Source: an uncultured Alteromonas sp. (GTDB taxonomy: Bacteria > Pseudomonadota > Gammaproteobacteria > Enterobacterales > Alteromonadaceae). From it: DNA of 43,917 nt. Location: NCBI RefSeq assembly GCF_913058315.1, contig NZ_CAJXQY010000025.1, positions 1 through 43,917 of the forward strand. Direction: 5' to 3'. The stretch's first letter is position 1, and the number at the start of each line of letters is the position of its first letter. Below the pieces are notes generated by a model. It was not told the origin of the DNA, did not search any database, and worked only from the letters and a program-made list of their open reading frames with translations. A program made the translations under genes and the position numbers. Positions 19,141 through 27,914 of the stretch are shown here, in pieces.

Positions 19141-19159
19141 CGCCGGAGCTAATCCGGCG
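19141..19159 (-). terminator. Hairpin after the coiled-coil membrane protein gene
   Basis: CGCCGGA (19141-19147) pairs with TCCGGCG (19153-19159) around GCTAA. On the minus strand it follows the stop codon at 19210 by about 50 bases and is succeeded by TTATTATA, a weak but plausible intrinsic terminator. Confidence 0.5.
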
Positions 19160-19209
19160 CTATTTATGTAACAACACGATGGACTGTAATTACCAGGGAT
19201 AACGGGCGC

Positions 19210-20007
19210 TTACTGACCGCCGGTAGAACCCGTCGGGGAGGCGGGTATGCTGGCTGATGGTGAGCTCACCACTTTGGTTGCCAGTTCCCGAATTTCAGAC
19301 TCCAGCGACGCAATTCGGCTGGATAACGCATTATTGCGCTGTTCCAGCAATGCCAGCTTATCGCTCAGACTCTTAATTTCCTGCTGCCGCGCTCCGCTGC
19401 TAGCATTGACCTGTTCCATTTGAACATTAATGGCCAGCATTTCGTCAGAGACCGTCTCCAGACTGCCGTTAAGCGTTGCCAACTGGGTTTTCTGACTGTC
19501 GAGGTTACGGGCAACCTGAGTCACTGACTCCTGCAAATCCTTCTTGTCGCCAGCCACTTTATCGGTCAGATCGGCAATTTCTTTTTGGTTACGACGCCAG
19601 GCGGACGCCCACAGCTTATCCATTTGCTCCCAGAGTTCGGCCGTTCTATTGCTGAGTTCGGTCACTTTTACCTGTAAAGCGACTGTCGATTCACCGATTT
19701 CTTCACCGGTGGCGGAAAGCTTATTTTCAAGTTGCTGAATACGCTGCTCGGCACTTTGCAGCGTGGCATTTTGCTTTTGCGTGACGGTAAATAAGTAACC
19801 GGCCGCACCACAACCAACAATAGCGACCAGAAGAGCAACTACACCCCAGCCAGAGCCACCTTTAGGTTTTTCTGGTTCACTGGAAGCCGATGCCTGTGAA
19901 GTATTCACCGAGCGGTGAACCGGCGCCGTTTTGGTCTGATATCCGCGACGGTCTTCTTCGTCGAGTCTGATTGTGGGAAAGTCATCGTTGCGCGAGTTAT
20001 TAGCCAT
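19210..20007 (-). CDS. Single-pass membrane protein with a long coiled coil, function unknown
   Basis: 265 residues from ATG 20007, chosen because AGAGGG lies just upstream. The N-terminal part (1-60) is polar and Ser/Glu-rich. One membrane helix (WGVVALLVAIVGCGAAGYLF) spans about 66-85, followed by a coiled coil of about 150 residues with heptad Leu/Gln patterns (IQQLENKL, LALLEQRNNAL) and a short Ser/Pro/Gly tail. The topology suggests a cytoplasmic N-terminus and a periplasmic coiled coil. I do not recognise a named family. Confidence 0.6.
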   Translation of the reverse strand: MANNSRNDDFPTIRLDEEDRRGYQTKTAPVHRSVNTSQASASSEPEKPKGGSGWGVVALLVAIVGCGAAGYLFTVTQKQNATLQSAEQRIQQLENKLSATGEEIGESTVALQVKVTELSNRTAELWEQMDKLWASAWRRNQKEIADLTDKVAGDKKDLQESVTQVARNLDSQKTQLATLNGSLETVSDEMLAINVQMEQVNASSGARQQEIKSLSDKLALLEQRNNALSSRIASLESEIRELATKVVSSPSASIPASPTGSTGGQ

Positions 20008-20130
20008 ATTCCCTCTTAATGACAACTGTGGCGATATAATTATTCATGTAAACGGGCGCTTAGCCCTTATAGCCTGATGTTATCGCTAATTTCTGTGCAA
20101 TACCAATGTTAGCCGACACTTTTTGGCAGA

Positions 20131-20853
20131 TTACCAGGCAATTGGTGAATAGTTGGGTAATTTATCTTCAGTTCCGCCTTGCTCATGCAGCCGGATAAGA
20201 TCGTTTTGCAACGCCGTGCGATATTGTTTTACGGCGCGCCACTGAGAGTTAAGACCGGGCGCCGGTTGGTTATTGTCTTCCAGGGCCAGCAGGGCGCCCA
20301 GTTGCCGGTAATGCTCATATAACGTTTCCGCTTGCTGAGCTTCAAAGGCCTCAATTACGGGGGCCGGCGGTGTTGCCTGCCATTGCGTCTGCCAGAACTG
20401 TTGTTGCGACTGCAAGTAAGCATGCAAGCTGCTGGCTGATTCATTGTGGGCATTTTGCCAGGCGGGCAGTGTGGCACGATTTATTACCTGACGGGTTTGC
20501 GGGTCAATCAACAGCAGCGTTGGGGTGGCAAAGTAAGCCGGGTAGCCAAACTGACTGAGTAATGACTGTTTATTTTCAAGGTAACCCACGTCAATCGGTA
20601 ACAGTGTCATTGCTGCAGATACCGATGTCAGCGCCGGATCATTAAAATACTCAGCCAGTGCCCGGGAATCATGGCACCACTCGGCACCCAGCACCAATGC
20701 CACCAACTGGTGGCTGGCACTGGCTTGCTCCAGGGCATCGTCGACCACTGCCGATTCATCTTCGAAACGCTGATAAAAAGGGCGGGGGTCGTTGCCGGCC
20801 AGCGAGGGCCAGGCAACAATCAACATTATTACGATGCCAAATTTTGCTAACAT
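20131..20853 (-). CDS. Exported thioredoxin-fold protein with a single Cys at the active site
   Basis: 240 residues from ATG 20853, with GGAGAA upstream. A signal peptide (MLAKFGIVIMLIVAWPSLAG) is followed by a thioredoxin-like fold: LVALVLGAEWCHDSRAL contains the active-site position as WCHDS, where a disulfide oxidoreductase would have WCxxC. The cis-Pro region reads ATPTLLLIDP. The lack of the second Cys argues against a standard thiol oxidoreductase. The gene starts 2 bases after the stop of the GNAT/nitrilase gene, so the two are surely co-transcribed. Confidence 0.75.
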   Translation of the reverse strand: MLAKFGIVIMLIVAWPSLAGNDPRPFYQRFEDESAVVDDALEQASASHQLVALVLGAEWCHDSRALAEYFNDPALTSVSAAMTLLPIDVGYLENKQSLLSQFGYPAYFATPTLLLIDPQTRQVINRATLPAWQNAHNESASSLHAYLQSQQQFWQTQWQATPPAPVIEAFEAQQAETLYEHYRQLGALLALEDNNQPAPGLNSQWRAVKQYRTALQNDLIRLHEQGGTEDKLPNYSPIAW

Positions 20854-20855
20854 GA

Positions 20856-22409
20856 TTAATCTTCTCCACCGAGCCATTCCACCCGGTACAGGTCGCGGCG
20901 ACGGTCGAGGTAGTTACGGACCGAACCTTCGTTTTGCAGAGTGGTTAGCTTGTCCAAATCCAAATCAACAATCAGTGTCATTTCGGTATTCGGTGTGGTT
21001 TCAGATACAATGGCATCGTGCGGGAAAGCGAAGTCTGAGGGCGAGAATACCGCCGTCTGGCCGTACTGGATGTCCACGTTATCTACTTTTGGTAAATTAC
21101 CCACACTACCGGCAATGGCCACGTAACATTCGTTTTCTATGGCTCTGGCCTGGGCACAGCGACGGACCCGCAGGTAGCCGTTTTTGGTATCGGTCCAGAA
21201 CGGCACAAATAGTATCTGCATTTCCTGTTCTGATAAGACTCTTGCCAGTTCCGGAAACTCCACGTCGTAACAAATTAATATGCCAATTTTGCCAAAATCT
21301 GTATCAAAGCAGCGCAGGTAATTGCCGCCTTTCATGATCCAGTCTTTTTTCTCATGTGGCGTGGGATGCAGTTTATACTGGGTTTCGATAGTGCCGTCGC
21401 GTTTACACAGGTAACTTACGTTATACAGTTCTTCTTCTTCAATCACCGGCATTGAACCGGCAATAATGTTGATGTTGTAAGAGACCGCGAGCAGGGACGT
21501 TGCGGTGAGGATTTCATCGGTATATTCGGCGAGGTGCCAGATTGCATCAATGGAGGATTCTGACTCTGCCAGTCCCATCAGAGGTGCATTAAAGAATTCC
21601 GGGAACAAGGCTATATCACAGCCGTAATCCGACAATGCATCAACAAAATACTCTACTTGCTGAATAAGCTCTTCCACGTTCTCGAAATAGCGCATTTGCC
21701 ACTGTACGCAGCCAATTCTTGCCGAACTCTTTTTACCGCCGATGAGCTTTGGATTACCCGGCTCGTAATAAATGTTGTGCCACTGTAACAGTGTTGCATA
21801 GCCCTTGGAGGCTTTATCTTCGGGCAGGTACGCCTGCATGATTTGTTTTACTTCAAACCCATTGGATAACTGGAACGTTAAAATAGGATCGAAGATGTCT
21901 TTGGATTTCACCCGCTCAATATACTCGTAGGGTGACATTTCCGTGGCATGTTTAGCGTAGTTGGGTATACGACCGCCAGCCATGATGGATTTAAGGTTCA
22001 GATGGCGGCATAGCTCTTTACGCGCTTCATACAAGCGGCGTCCAAGACGCAGTCCACGGTACTCAGGCGACACTATCACCTCAACGCCGTAGAGTACGTC
22101 ACCGTTAGGATCGTGAGTCGTCAGATAGGCATCACCGGTAATTTCATCATAGGAATGTTTGTCGCCAAACTGGTCGTAATCCACAATGACTGAAATGGCA
22201 AATGCCACAACCTTGCCTTTATCTTCAATACAAATCTGACCGTCACGAAACGTGGTAATCTGGGCTTTATAATTTTTATATGGCCAGGCGCCACCGACAT
22301 TTCGATAGACATCGTCCATTAATTCTTTGACGTCCTGGTAATCTTCCAGGGTCAGATGTCTCAGGTCGAGATGGTGTTCGGTATCTTCAGTATATAGTTC
22401 GTCGCTCAT
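20856..22409 (-). CDS. GNAT acetyltransferase / carbon-nitrogen hydrolase fusion
   Basis: 517 residues. The N-terminal half (about 10-215) is a GNAT domain with the acetyl-CoA loop SPEYRGLRLGRRLY. The C-terminal half (about 225-510) is a nitrilase-superfamily amidase with Glu271 in LFPEFF, a Lys in the PHEKKDW region and the nucleophile Cys380 in LICYDVEFPE. This two-domain architecture is a known bacterial family, but its substrate is not established. The pairing suggests acylation and amide-bond hydrolysis of related metabolites; that is inference. The thioredoxin-like gene is coupled downstream, and a 2OG oxygenase gene is divergent. Confidence 0.9.
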   Translation of the reverse strand: MSDELYTEDTEHHLDLRHLTLEDYQDVKELMDDVYRNVGGAWPYKNYKAQITTFRDGQICIEDKGKVVAFAISVIVDYDQFGDKHSYDEITGDAYLTTHDPNGDVLYGVEVIVSPEYRGLRLGRRLYEARKELCRHLNLKSIMAGGRIPNYAKHATEMSPYEYIERVKSKDIFDPILTFQLSNGFEVKQIMQAYLPEDKASKGYATLLQWHNIYYEPGNPKLIGGKKSSARIGCVQWQMRYFENVEELIQQVEYFVDALSDYGCDIALFPEFFNAPLMGLAESESSIDAIWHLAEYTDEILTATSLLAVSYNINIIAGSMPVIEEEELYNVSYLCKRDGTIETQYKLHPTPHEKKDWIMKGGNYLRCFDTDFGKIGILICYDVEFPELARVLSEQEMQILFVPFWTDTKNGYLRVRRCAQARAIENECYVAIAGSVGNLPKVDNVDIQYGQTAVFSPSDFAFPHDAIVSETTPNTEMTLIVDLDLDKLTTLQNEGSVRNYLDRRRDLYRVEWLGGED

Positions 22410-22697
22410 TCTACTTTCTCAAAAATGACTTGTTCTGTTGGCAACATAGCATGCACAGGAGATGCACTCCAAGTTTTCCAGTGATAACAATCCTATACCG
22501 GTTATTTAGTTGTATTGATCAGTACCGGTCAGATAAATACTCACCGTTGTCGAAAAAAAACCGCGACCAGTATAAAAAATAGCTTGTCTGGCGGTTCATT
22601 TCAGTATATTTATCACGCCTGTTTTTTGCGGATAACTGACCTGTTGAATACACCATTAGAAAATCACGCTGTCGCTGGCTACGCGCCGCCTGAAGAG
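22410..22697. other. Divergent intergenic region
   Basis: 288 bases separate the GNAT/nitrilase gene (minus) from the oxygenase gene (plus). It must hold promoters for both directions, but I see no promoter pair or operator I would defend. A reading frame extends the oxygenase upstream to a TTG near 22515, without a ribosome site. Confidence 0.4.
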
Positions 22698-23309
22698 ATG
22701 TTTGAACGAATCGCTGATGATTTGTATCAGCGGGGTTACAGCGTAATGCCTGCCGCTCTGCCGCCAGCGTTAACCACCCGGCTAGCAGCCTATGCTCAGG
22801 AAACCATTGATTTTGATCCGGCCGGGATCGGCAGGGCCGGCCAGTTCCATCAAAACGAATTCGTGCGTACCGACGAGATTTGCTGGATTCAGGGGACGGC
22901 TGCGGTGACTACTGCCTGGTTAAACTGGATGGATTGCCTGAAGGTTTATCTTAATAAACGGCTTTTTTTAGGCTTATTCTCTTATGAGAGCCACTTTGCC
23001 CATTATCCGCCGGGGAGTTTTTATAAGCGTCATCTGGATGCCTTTCAGGGAGAGTCTAACCGGGTATTATCGACGGTGTTTTATCTGAATTCAGACTGGG
23101 GAGTGTTCGATGGTGGCGAATTGCTGATCTATCCGCCCGGTGACCAACAGGAAGTGGTTACGGTTACGCCTTTGGCGGGCACCATGGTGATTTTTCTGAG
23201 TGAGGAATTTCCCCACGAGGTATTACCCGCCCAGCGAGACCGATTCTCGATTGCTGGCTGGTTCCGGGTCAATAACTCTACTGCTCAGCGGGTCGATCCG
23301 CCGCGCTAA
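22698..23309 (+). CDS. 2OG-Fe(II) oxygenase family protein
   Basis: 203 residues from ATG 22698; the frame is open further upstream but those extra residues are not family-like. A double-stranded beta-helix oxygenase is indicated by HLDAF (His and Asp iron ligands), FYLNSDWGVFDGGEL, and FPHEV with the distal His followed by RFSIAGWFR (Arg for 2-oxoglutarate). These are prolyl-4-hydroxylase-like dioxygenases; the substrate is unknown. The ribosome site (GAAGAG) abuts the ATG, so the exact start is uncertain. It is divergent from the GNAT/nitrilase operon. Confidence 0.82.
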   Translation: MFERIADDLYQRGYSVMPAALPPALTTRLAAYAQETIDFDPAGIGRAGQFHQNEFVRTDEICWIQGTAAVTTAWLNWMDCLKVYLNKRLFLGLFSYESHFAHYPPGSFYKRHLDAFQGESNRVLSTVFYLNSDWGVFDGGELLIYPPGDQQEVVTVTPLAGTMVIFLSEEFPHEVLPAQRDRFSIAGWFRVNNSTAQRVDPPR

Positions 23310-23514
23310 GGCAAAGAGAAAGGCCATAACAACGGAATTTCCCGTTAGCAGAGTAATATGAGTATGGCAGTTTGATGAAATTCGGGATAACATCAGGTAA
23401 TACATACCCTCAGGTTTAGCGCTTCGAGCAGTGGCAGGCGTGATGCACGCATGGCTGCTACAGCGGGGCATTGCACAGACAAGGAAAGCTATTTCGTGTT
23501 AAGTGGTTGTGACA

Positions 23515-25173
23515 ATGGATAAAATCCCATTACCGAAAGCGATTGATGAATTAAAAGTGCTGGTTGTTGACAATCAGGCGCTTATCCATGACTTAATCAA
23601 GTCTGCCCTGTTAGAACTGGGCGTCCAACAGGTTAGCAGTGCACAAAATGCATTCCATGCCGTTCGTTTGTGTCAGAAAGACACTTATGACGTGGTATTA
23701 CTGGCGTTTAACGTTAGCAGCGATAAAGACGGCTTCCATCTGTTTGAAGAACTCAAACATAACCATTACATCAGCGATAAATCCACGGTTGTCTTTCTCA
23801 GTGCAGAAACCAGTATGGAACTGGTTAATTGCATCATCGAGTTACAGCCGGATGATTTCTGGGTAAAACCCCTGGATGCAAACCGGGTTCAGCAGCGCTT
23901 TAACTATTTAGTTAATATCCGTCGTAAATTGCACAAAGTCATGCATTGTATGGACAATGGCGATTACGCGGCGGCTATCTACCACGCCGAGCGCAGCCTG
24001 AAAGACAGCGGTGTGGTGGAATACCATCCACGATTGAAAAGAATGATTGGCGAATGCCTGGTGCACTTACGCGACTATGCCACCGCCGAACGGTACTTTT
24101 CCGGGCTAAAAGCAGAATATGATCACGCCTGGGTGCACATTGGCCTCGCTAAAGCATTGTTCAAACAAGACAAGGTCGAGGAAGCTGAACTGCTTATTGA
24201 AGACTTGTTGCAGCGCAATGATACCCGTTTCCTGACTTATGACTTGCTGGCCCAGTATTATATTGGCAAAGAGCAGTTTGATGTTGCCTATGAACAGGTG
24301 AAAGCAGCGAGCAAGCTCGCTCCCCGTAACATTGAGCGGAATAAAAAACTGTGGGATTTAGCTCGACTGAATCGGGATAAGTACGGTCAGTTAGCTGCGG
24401 TACAGAACATGGCTAAGTTTGCCAAAAACTCAATTCATGATTCTCCGGAACTTGGCCTCAATGTGATTCGTACCATGATTGACCTGGCTGCCACCGTTTC
24501 AGGAACTGAGGCTGAAAAACTCCAGCGTCAAATTACCCGGGAAGTTGAAGGGGTAACCCGGGGCGAGTTTCTGGAACCGGGTTTAGCCAACAAGATGCTG
24601 ATTATTAAAGCGCGTATGGAATCGCTCAAAAATAACAAGCGCACTGCTGAACAGTTATTAACGGATAATCTGCAACCTGAAATGGCAATGAATCTGGAAG
24701 ATAATCTGGATTTAATGAAGGCCTATCATGAACTGGGAATGAAAGAAGAGTGTCTGGTTATTCTTGATACCTTGCGTACCCAGTTAGCCGGCGACACGCT
24801 GGCCAGCCAGGTGGTAGATGAATACCTGAAGCGGGAAGAAATTGAACGCCGTGAAATTAAATTTACCACCAAAGAACTGAAAGAAATGGCGGCGGTAAAT
24901 TATCGCGAGAATCGGATTATTCCGGCTTACAATAATCTGTGTCAGGCGATGACGTTATCGCCCCATGACAAATCGATAGCCCTGAGTCTGCTCAAAGTGC
25001 TGGTACAAATAAATAAAACCGAACCTTTATCAGACAGCCAGTATGAGGTGGCTGTGAATGCCGCAGACTTGCTCGGTAAAGCGGCTCTGCCTGCCAATCA
25101 ACAGCAAAAACGTGATGAATACCTTAGTGCATTGTCACTAAACGAAAATACCGTGCCCGCTACTCCAGAATAG
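23515..25173 (+). CDS. Degenerate receiver domain fused to TPR repeats
   Basis: 552 residues from ATG 23515 (GTG 23503 is an in-frame alternative; neither has a clear ribosome site). Residues about 10-135 form a receiver-like domain (VLVVDNQALIHDLI, FLSAETS, FWVKPLD with the conserved Lys). Where the phospho-accepting Asp should be, the sequence reads VVLLAFNVSSDKDGF: Ala64 replaces Asp, and the acidic pair after VLVVD is reduced. From about residue 145 the rest is TPR-like helical repeats (DYAAAIYHAERSL, DYATAERYFSGL, VEEAELLIEDL). It is probably a phosphorylation-independent scaffold or interaction protein. No kinase gene is adjacent. Confidence 0.85.
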   Translation: MDKIPLPKAIDELKVLVVDNQALIHDLIKSALLELGVQQVSSAQNAFHAVRLCQKDTYDVVLLAFNVSSDKDGFHLFEELKHNHYISDKSTVVFLSAETSMELVNCIIELQPDDFWVKPLDANRVQQRFNYLVNIRRKLHKVMHCMDNGDYAAAIYHAERSLKDSGVVEYHPRLKRMIGECLVHLRDYATAERYFSGLKAEYDHAWVHIGLAKALFKQDKVEEAELLIEDLLQRNDTRFLTYDLLAQYYIGKEQFDVAYEQVKAASKLAPRNIERNKKLWDLARLNRDKYGQLAAVQNMAKFAKNSIHDSPELGLNVIRTMIDLAATVSGTEAEKLQRQITREVEGVTRGEFLEPGLANKMLIIKARMESLKNNKRTAEQLLTDNLQPEMAMNLEDNLDLMKAYHELGMKEECLVILDTLRTQLAGDTLASQVVDEYLKREEIERREIKFTTKELKEMAAVNYRENRIIPAYNNLCQAMTLSPHDKSIALSLLKVLVQINKTEPLSDSQYEVAVNAADLLGKAALPANQQQKRDEYLSALSLNENTVPATPE

Positions 25174-25204
25174 CGGGCAGTAACCCGCTCACCGAGAGCG
25201 GGTT
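25155..25204 (+). repeat. Two tandem inverted repeats sharing the CCCGCT/AGCGGG arms
   Basis: GCCCGCTA (25155-25162) pairs with TAGCGGGC (25171-25178) across the REC-TPR stop codon. AACCCGCTC (25182-25190) pairs with GAGCGGGTT (25196-25204). Because all arms share CCCGCT/AGCGGG, alternative pairings are possible. No T-tract follows, but this is the only candidate terminator for the REC-TPR gene. Confidence 0.5.
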
Positions 25205-25464
25205 GATTAATTCCTATCCAAAAATCTCTTTCTGATAGCTTTTCTCGAATCAGACTTTCAACAAATCCAATTATAAATCTGTCCCGACAGTCGTTATTCT
25301 TATCCCAAGTCAAACGGAAGCGAGAAAGAAACAATCCGTAACGGTTGAATTCTCGTAATCCTAACTGCAGATCAACAGTGTGAGTATGCACAGCCCGAGC
25401 GGCAAAAATAGTCACACGGTTATTATTGAAAGCGTTAAATAAACCTAACTTTAGGAGAAAGTAA

Positions 25465-26028
25465 ATGGCTTTAATCAACACTCAAATCAAACCATTCAAA
25501 GCGAACGCGTTTAAAGATGGTGAACTAATCGAAGTAAGCAGCGAAGATATCGCGGGCAAGTGGGCAGTATTTGTATTCTACCCAGCTGACTTCACTTTCG
25601 TTTGTCCAACTGAGTTAGGTGACGTTGCTGACAAATACGAAGAGCTGCAATCACGTGGCGTAGAAGTATTCTCAGTATCAACTGACACCCACTTTACTCA
25701 CGCAGCATGGCATGAAGCGTCAGAAACCATCGGGAAAATCAAGTTTGCGATGATTGGCGACCCAACGGGTGAAATTACGCGCAACTTCGATTGTATGCGT
25801 GAAAACATGGGTCTGGCTGACCGTGCAACGTTTGTTGTTGACCCGGATGGTATCGTTCAGGCGATGGAAATCACCGCTGAAGGTATCGGCCGTGACGCAG
25901 ACGATCTGGTACGCAAAGTTAAAGCAGCTCAGTACGTTGCTTCTCACCCTGGTGAAGTTTGCCCGGCCAAATGGAAAGAAGGCGAAGAAACCCTTGCTCC
26001 TTCTTTAGACCTGGTAGGCAAAATCTAA
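25465..26028 (+). CDS. ahpC: Alkyl hydroperoxide reductase subunit C (peroxiredoxin)
   Basis: 187 residues, as in E. coli. The peroxidatic Cys47 lies in [11 protein letters not shown] and the resolving Cys166 in GEVCPAKW; the C-terminal tail is that of a typical 2-Cys Prx of the AhpC class. It reduces H2O2, organic peroxides and peroxynitrite, and is recycled by AhpF. A strong ribosome site (AGGAG) precedes ATG 25465. ahpF follows after 84 bases. The 260 bases upstream are AT-rich; I see no full OxyR site. Confidence 0.97.
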   Translation: MALINTQIKPFKANAFKDGELIEVSSEDIAGKWAVFVFYPADFTFVCPTELGDVADKYEELQSRGVEVFSVSTDTHFTHAAWHEASETIGKIKFAMIGDPTGEITRNFDCMRENMGLADRATFVVDPDGIVQAMEITAEGIGRDADDLVRKVKAAQYVASHPGEVCPAKWKEGEETLAPSLDLVGKI

Positions 26029-26056
26029 TTACCGTTTTAACCAACGAGTAATGTCG

Positions 26057-26076
26057 GTGCGGGCGACAGCCCGCAC
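26057..26076 (+). repeat. Hairpin between ahpC and ahpF
   Basis: GTGCGGGC (26057-26064), loop GACA, GCCCGCAC (26069-26076): a perfect 8-bp GC-rich stem without a T-tract. It most likely stabilises the ahpC 3' end or partially limits read-through, so that AhpC is made in excess of AhpF. Confidence 0.5.
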
Positions 26077-26112
26077 ATTCCCTCAACCACATTATCTAAG
26101 GCAGAATTCAAT

Positions 26113-27705
26113 ATGATTACGCAAGATATTAAAAAGGCGCTGGAAAGTTACTTCGCGTCAATGCAGAAAAACATCACCCTTGTTCTGCAAACCGGCGAGC
26201 ACACAAAACGTGGCGAACTGAAGCAGTTTCTGTCTGATGTGGCAGGAGTGAGTGACAAGATCCAGTTGGAAGAACGCGATACAAACGGCGTATTACGCAG
26301 CTCAATCAGTTTTTTACTGGAAGCTGATGGTGAAGATACCGGTATTCGTTTTTCCGGGATCCCAGGCGGCCACGAGTTTAACTCGTTCGTACTGGCACTG
26401 CTGCATGCGTCAGGCACCGCACTTAAAATTGACGACAGCGTGGCGTCATTAGTCAAAGGTGTGAAAGACGAACTTAAGTTCGAAGTATTTATCAGCCTGA
26501 GCTGTCATAACTGTCCGGACGTCGTTCAGGCATTAAACCAGTTCGCGTTGCTTAACCCGAATATCTCATCAGAAATGATTGATGGTGGCCTTTACCAATC
26601 GCTGGTAGAAGAGCGCGATATTCAGGGTGTACCCAGTGTGTATTTAAACGGTGAGCTCTTTGCAAACGGTAAAGTAGACGCCGCCACACTGATAGACAAA
26701 TTATTGGAATTCGACCCAAGCCTGAAAGACGCTAATAAAGGTCAGTCATTACCACTGCAGGATGTGACTGTCATCGGTGGTGGTCCGGCAGGCGTGAGTG
26801 CGGCAATTTATAGTGCCCGTAAAGGCCTTAAAGTGACTGTGGTTGCCGACCGATTTGGTGGCCAGGTGAAAGACACCATGGGTATAGAAAACCTCATTTC
26901 CGTGCCAAAAACCACCGGTCCTGAGCTGGTTGGCAACCTGGCAGAGCACATGAAAGATTACGATATAACCTTAAAAGAGCATGTTCGCGTTGACGACATC
27001 GAGAAAGGCAATATCAAAACCCTGACCCTGTCCTCAGGAGAGCAGATTAAAACCAAATCACTGATTGTCGCAACCGGTGCACGTTGGAGAGAGCTTGGCG
27101 TACCTGGTGAGAAAGAGAACGTGGGTAACGGTGTAGCTTACTGTCCTCATTGTGACGGTCCGTTCTTTAAAGGTAAAGACGTAGCGGTCATTGGTGGTGG
27201 TAACTCCGGTATCGAGGCTGCCCTGGATTTGGCCGGTATTGTTAAGTCGGTCACTGTGTTCGAATTTATGCCAACACTGAAAGCCGATCAGGTTCTGATT
27301 GACCAAGCTGAAAAGCGCGACAACATTACCATTATCAAGAATGCAGCAACCAAACAAATTGTTGCCGATAACGGTAAAGTGACGGCTATTGAGTATCAGG
27401 ACCGGGCAACGAACGAAGAACATTCCTTGCCGCTTGCCGGGGTGTTTGTGCAGATTGGTCTGGTGCCTAACAGCCAGTTTATGAAAGGGGTTGTGGATCT
27501 TACCCAGTACGGCGAAATTGTAGTGGATAACAAGTGTAATACGTCAGAGCCGGGTATTTATGCCGCGGGGGATGTTACCACTGTGCCCTACAAGCAGATT
27601 GTAATCTCGATGGGCGAGGGGGCTAAAGCTTCATTGGCTGCCTTTGAATATTTGCTGTCACATCAGACAGAAGAAGAGCTTGAGGAGCAGGCAGCGGTAG
27701 CCTGA
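26113..27705 (+). CDS. ahpF: Alkyl hydroperoxide reductase subunit F
   Basis: 530 residues. The N-terminal tandem thioredoxin-like domain carries a CxxC (Cys131 and Cys134 in LSCHNCPD). The FAD-binding motif GGGPAG is near residue 220, and the thioredoxin-reductase-like core has CPHC (Cys344 and Cys347) followed by the NAD(P)H motif GGGNSG. The C-terminal FAD motif reads [10 protein letters not shown]. AhpF passes electrons from NADH through FAD and two disulfides to AhpC. It is second in the ahpCF operon. Confidence 0.97.
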   Translation: MITQDIKKALESYFASMQKNITLVLQTGEHTKRGELKQFLSDVAGVSDKIQLEERDTNGVLRSSISFLLEADGEDTGIRFSGIPGGHEFNSFVLALLHASGTALKIDDSVASLVKGVKDELKFEVFISLSCHNCPDVVQALNQFALLNPNISSEMIDGGLYQSLVEERDIQGVPSVYLNGELFANGKVDAATLIDKLLEFDPSLKDANKGQSLPLQDVTVIGGGPAGVSAAIYSARKGLKVTVVADRFGGQVKDTMGIENLISVPKTTGPELVGNLAEHMKDYDITLKEHVRVDDIEKGNIKTLTLSSGEQIKTKSLIVATGARWRELGVPGEKENVGNGVAYCPHCDGPFFKGKDVAVIGGGNSGIEAALDLAGIVKSVTVFEFMPTLKADQVLIDQAEKRDNITIIKNAATKQIVADNGKVTAIEYQDRATNEEHSLPLAGVFVQIGLVPNSQFMKGVVDLTQYGEIVVDNKCNTSEPGIYAAGDVTTVPYKQIVISMGEGAKASLAAFEYLLSHQTEEELEEQAAVA

Positions 27706-27734
27706 TTCAGCGAATTTCATCAATGTCATTATGC

Positions 27735-27763
27735 AAAAGCGGACTGGAAAGTCCGCTTTTTTT
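27735..27763 (+). terminator. Rho-independent terminator of ahpCF
   Basis: AAAAGCGGACT, loop GGAA, AGTCCGCTTTTTTT: a 7-bp GC stem (27739-27745 with 27750-27756) extended by A-T pairs and a seven-T tail, 30 bases after the ahpF stop. Confidence 0.9.
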
Positions 27764-27914
27764 ATGGGCTGCGGTAAGCGTGTGAACAGGTTATCTGCCT
27801 CTAGCTTCCTGTTCGCCGCCAACATTGCCATTCTGGTCTACACTTATTAAAGCACCAAGGACTTTTTCTACCACCGCGATACAGGACAATTCAACCAGAA
27901 TGGATCCAATCTGA

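Noticed and set aside
20792..21337. Plus-strand frame of 181 codons
   Set aside because: It lies opposite the start of the thioredoxin-like gene and the nitrilase domain and shows no protein-family features.
25203..25260. OxyR-like ATAG/CTAT elements upstream of ahpC
   Set aside because: One CTAT and one ATAG occur but 17 bases apart instead of 7, and the remaining consensus positions match poorly.
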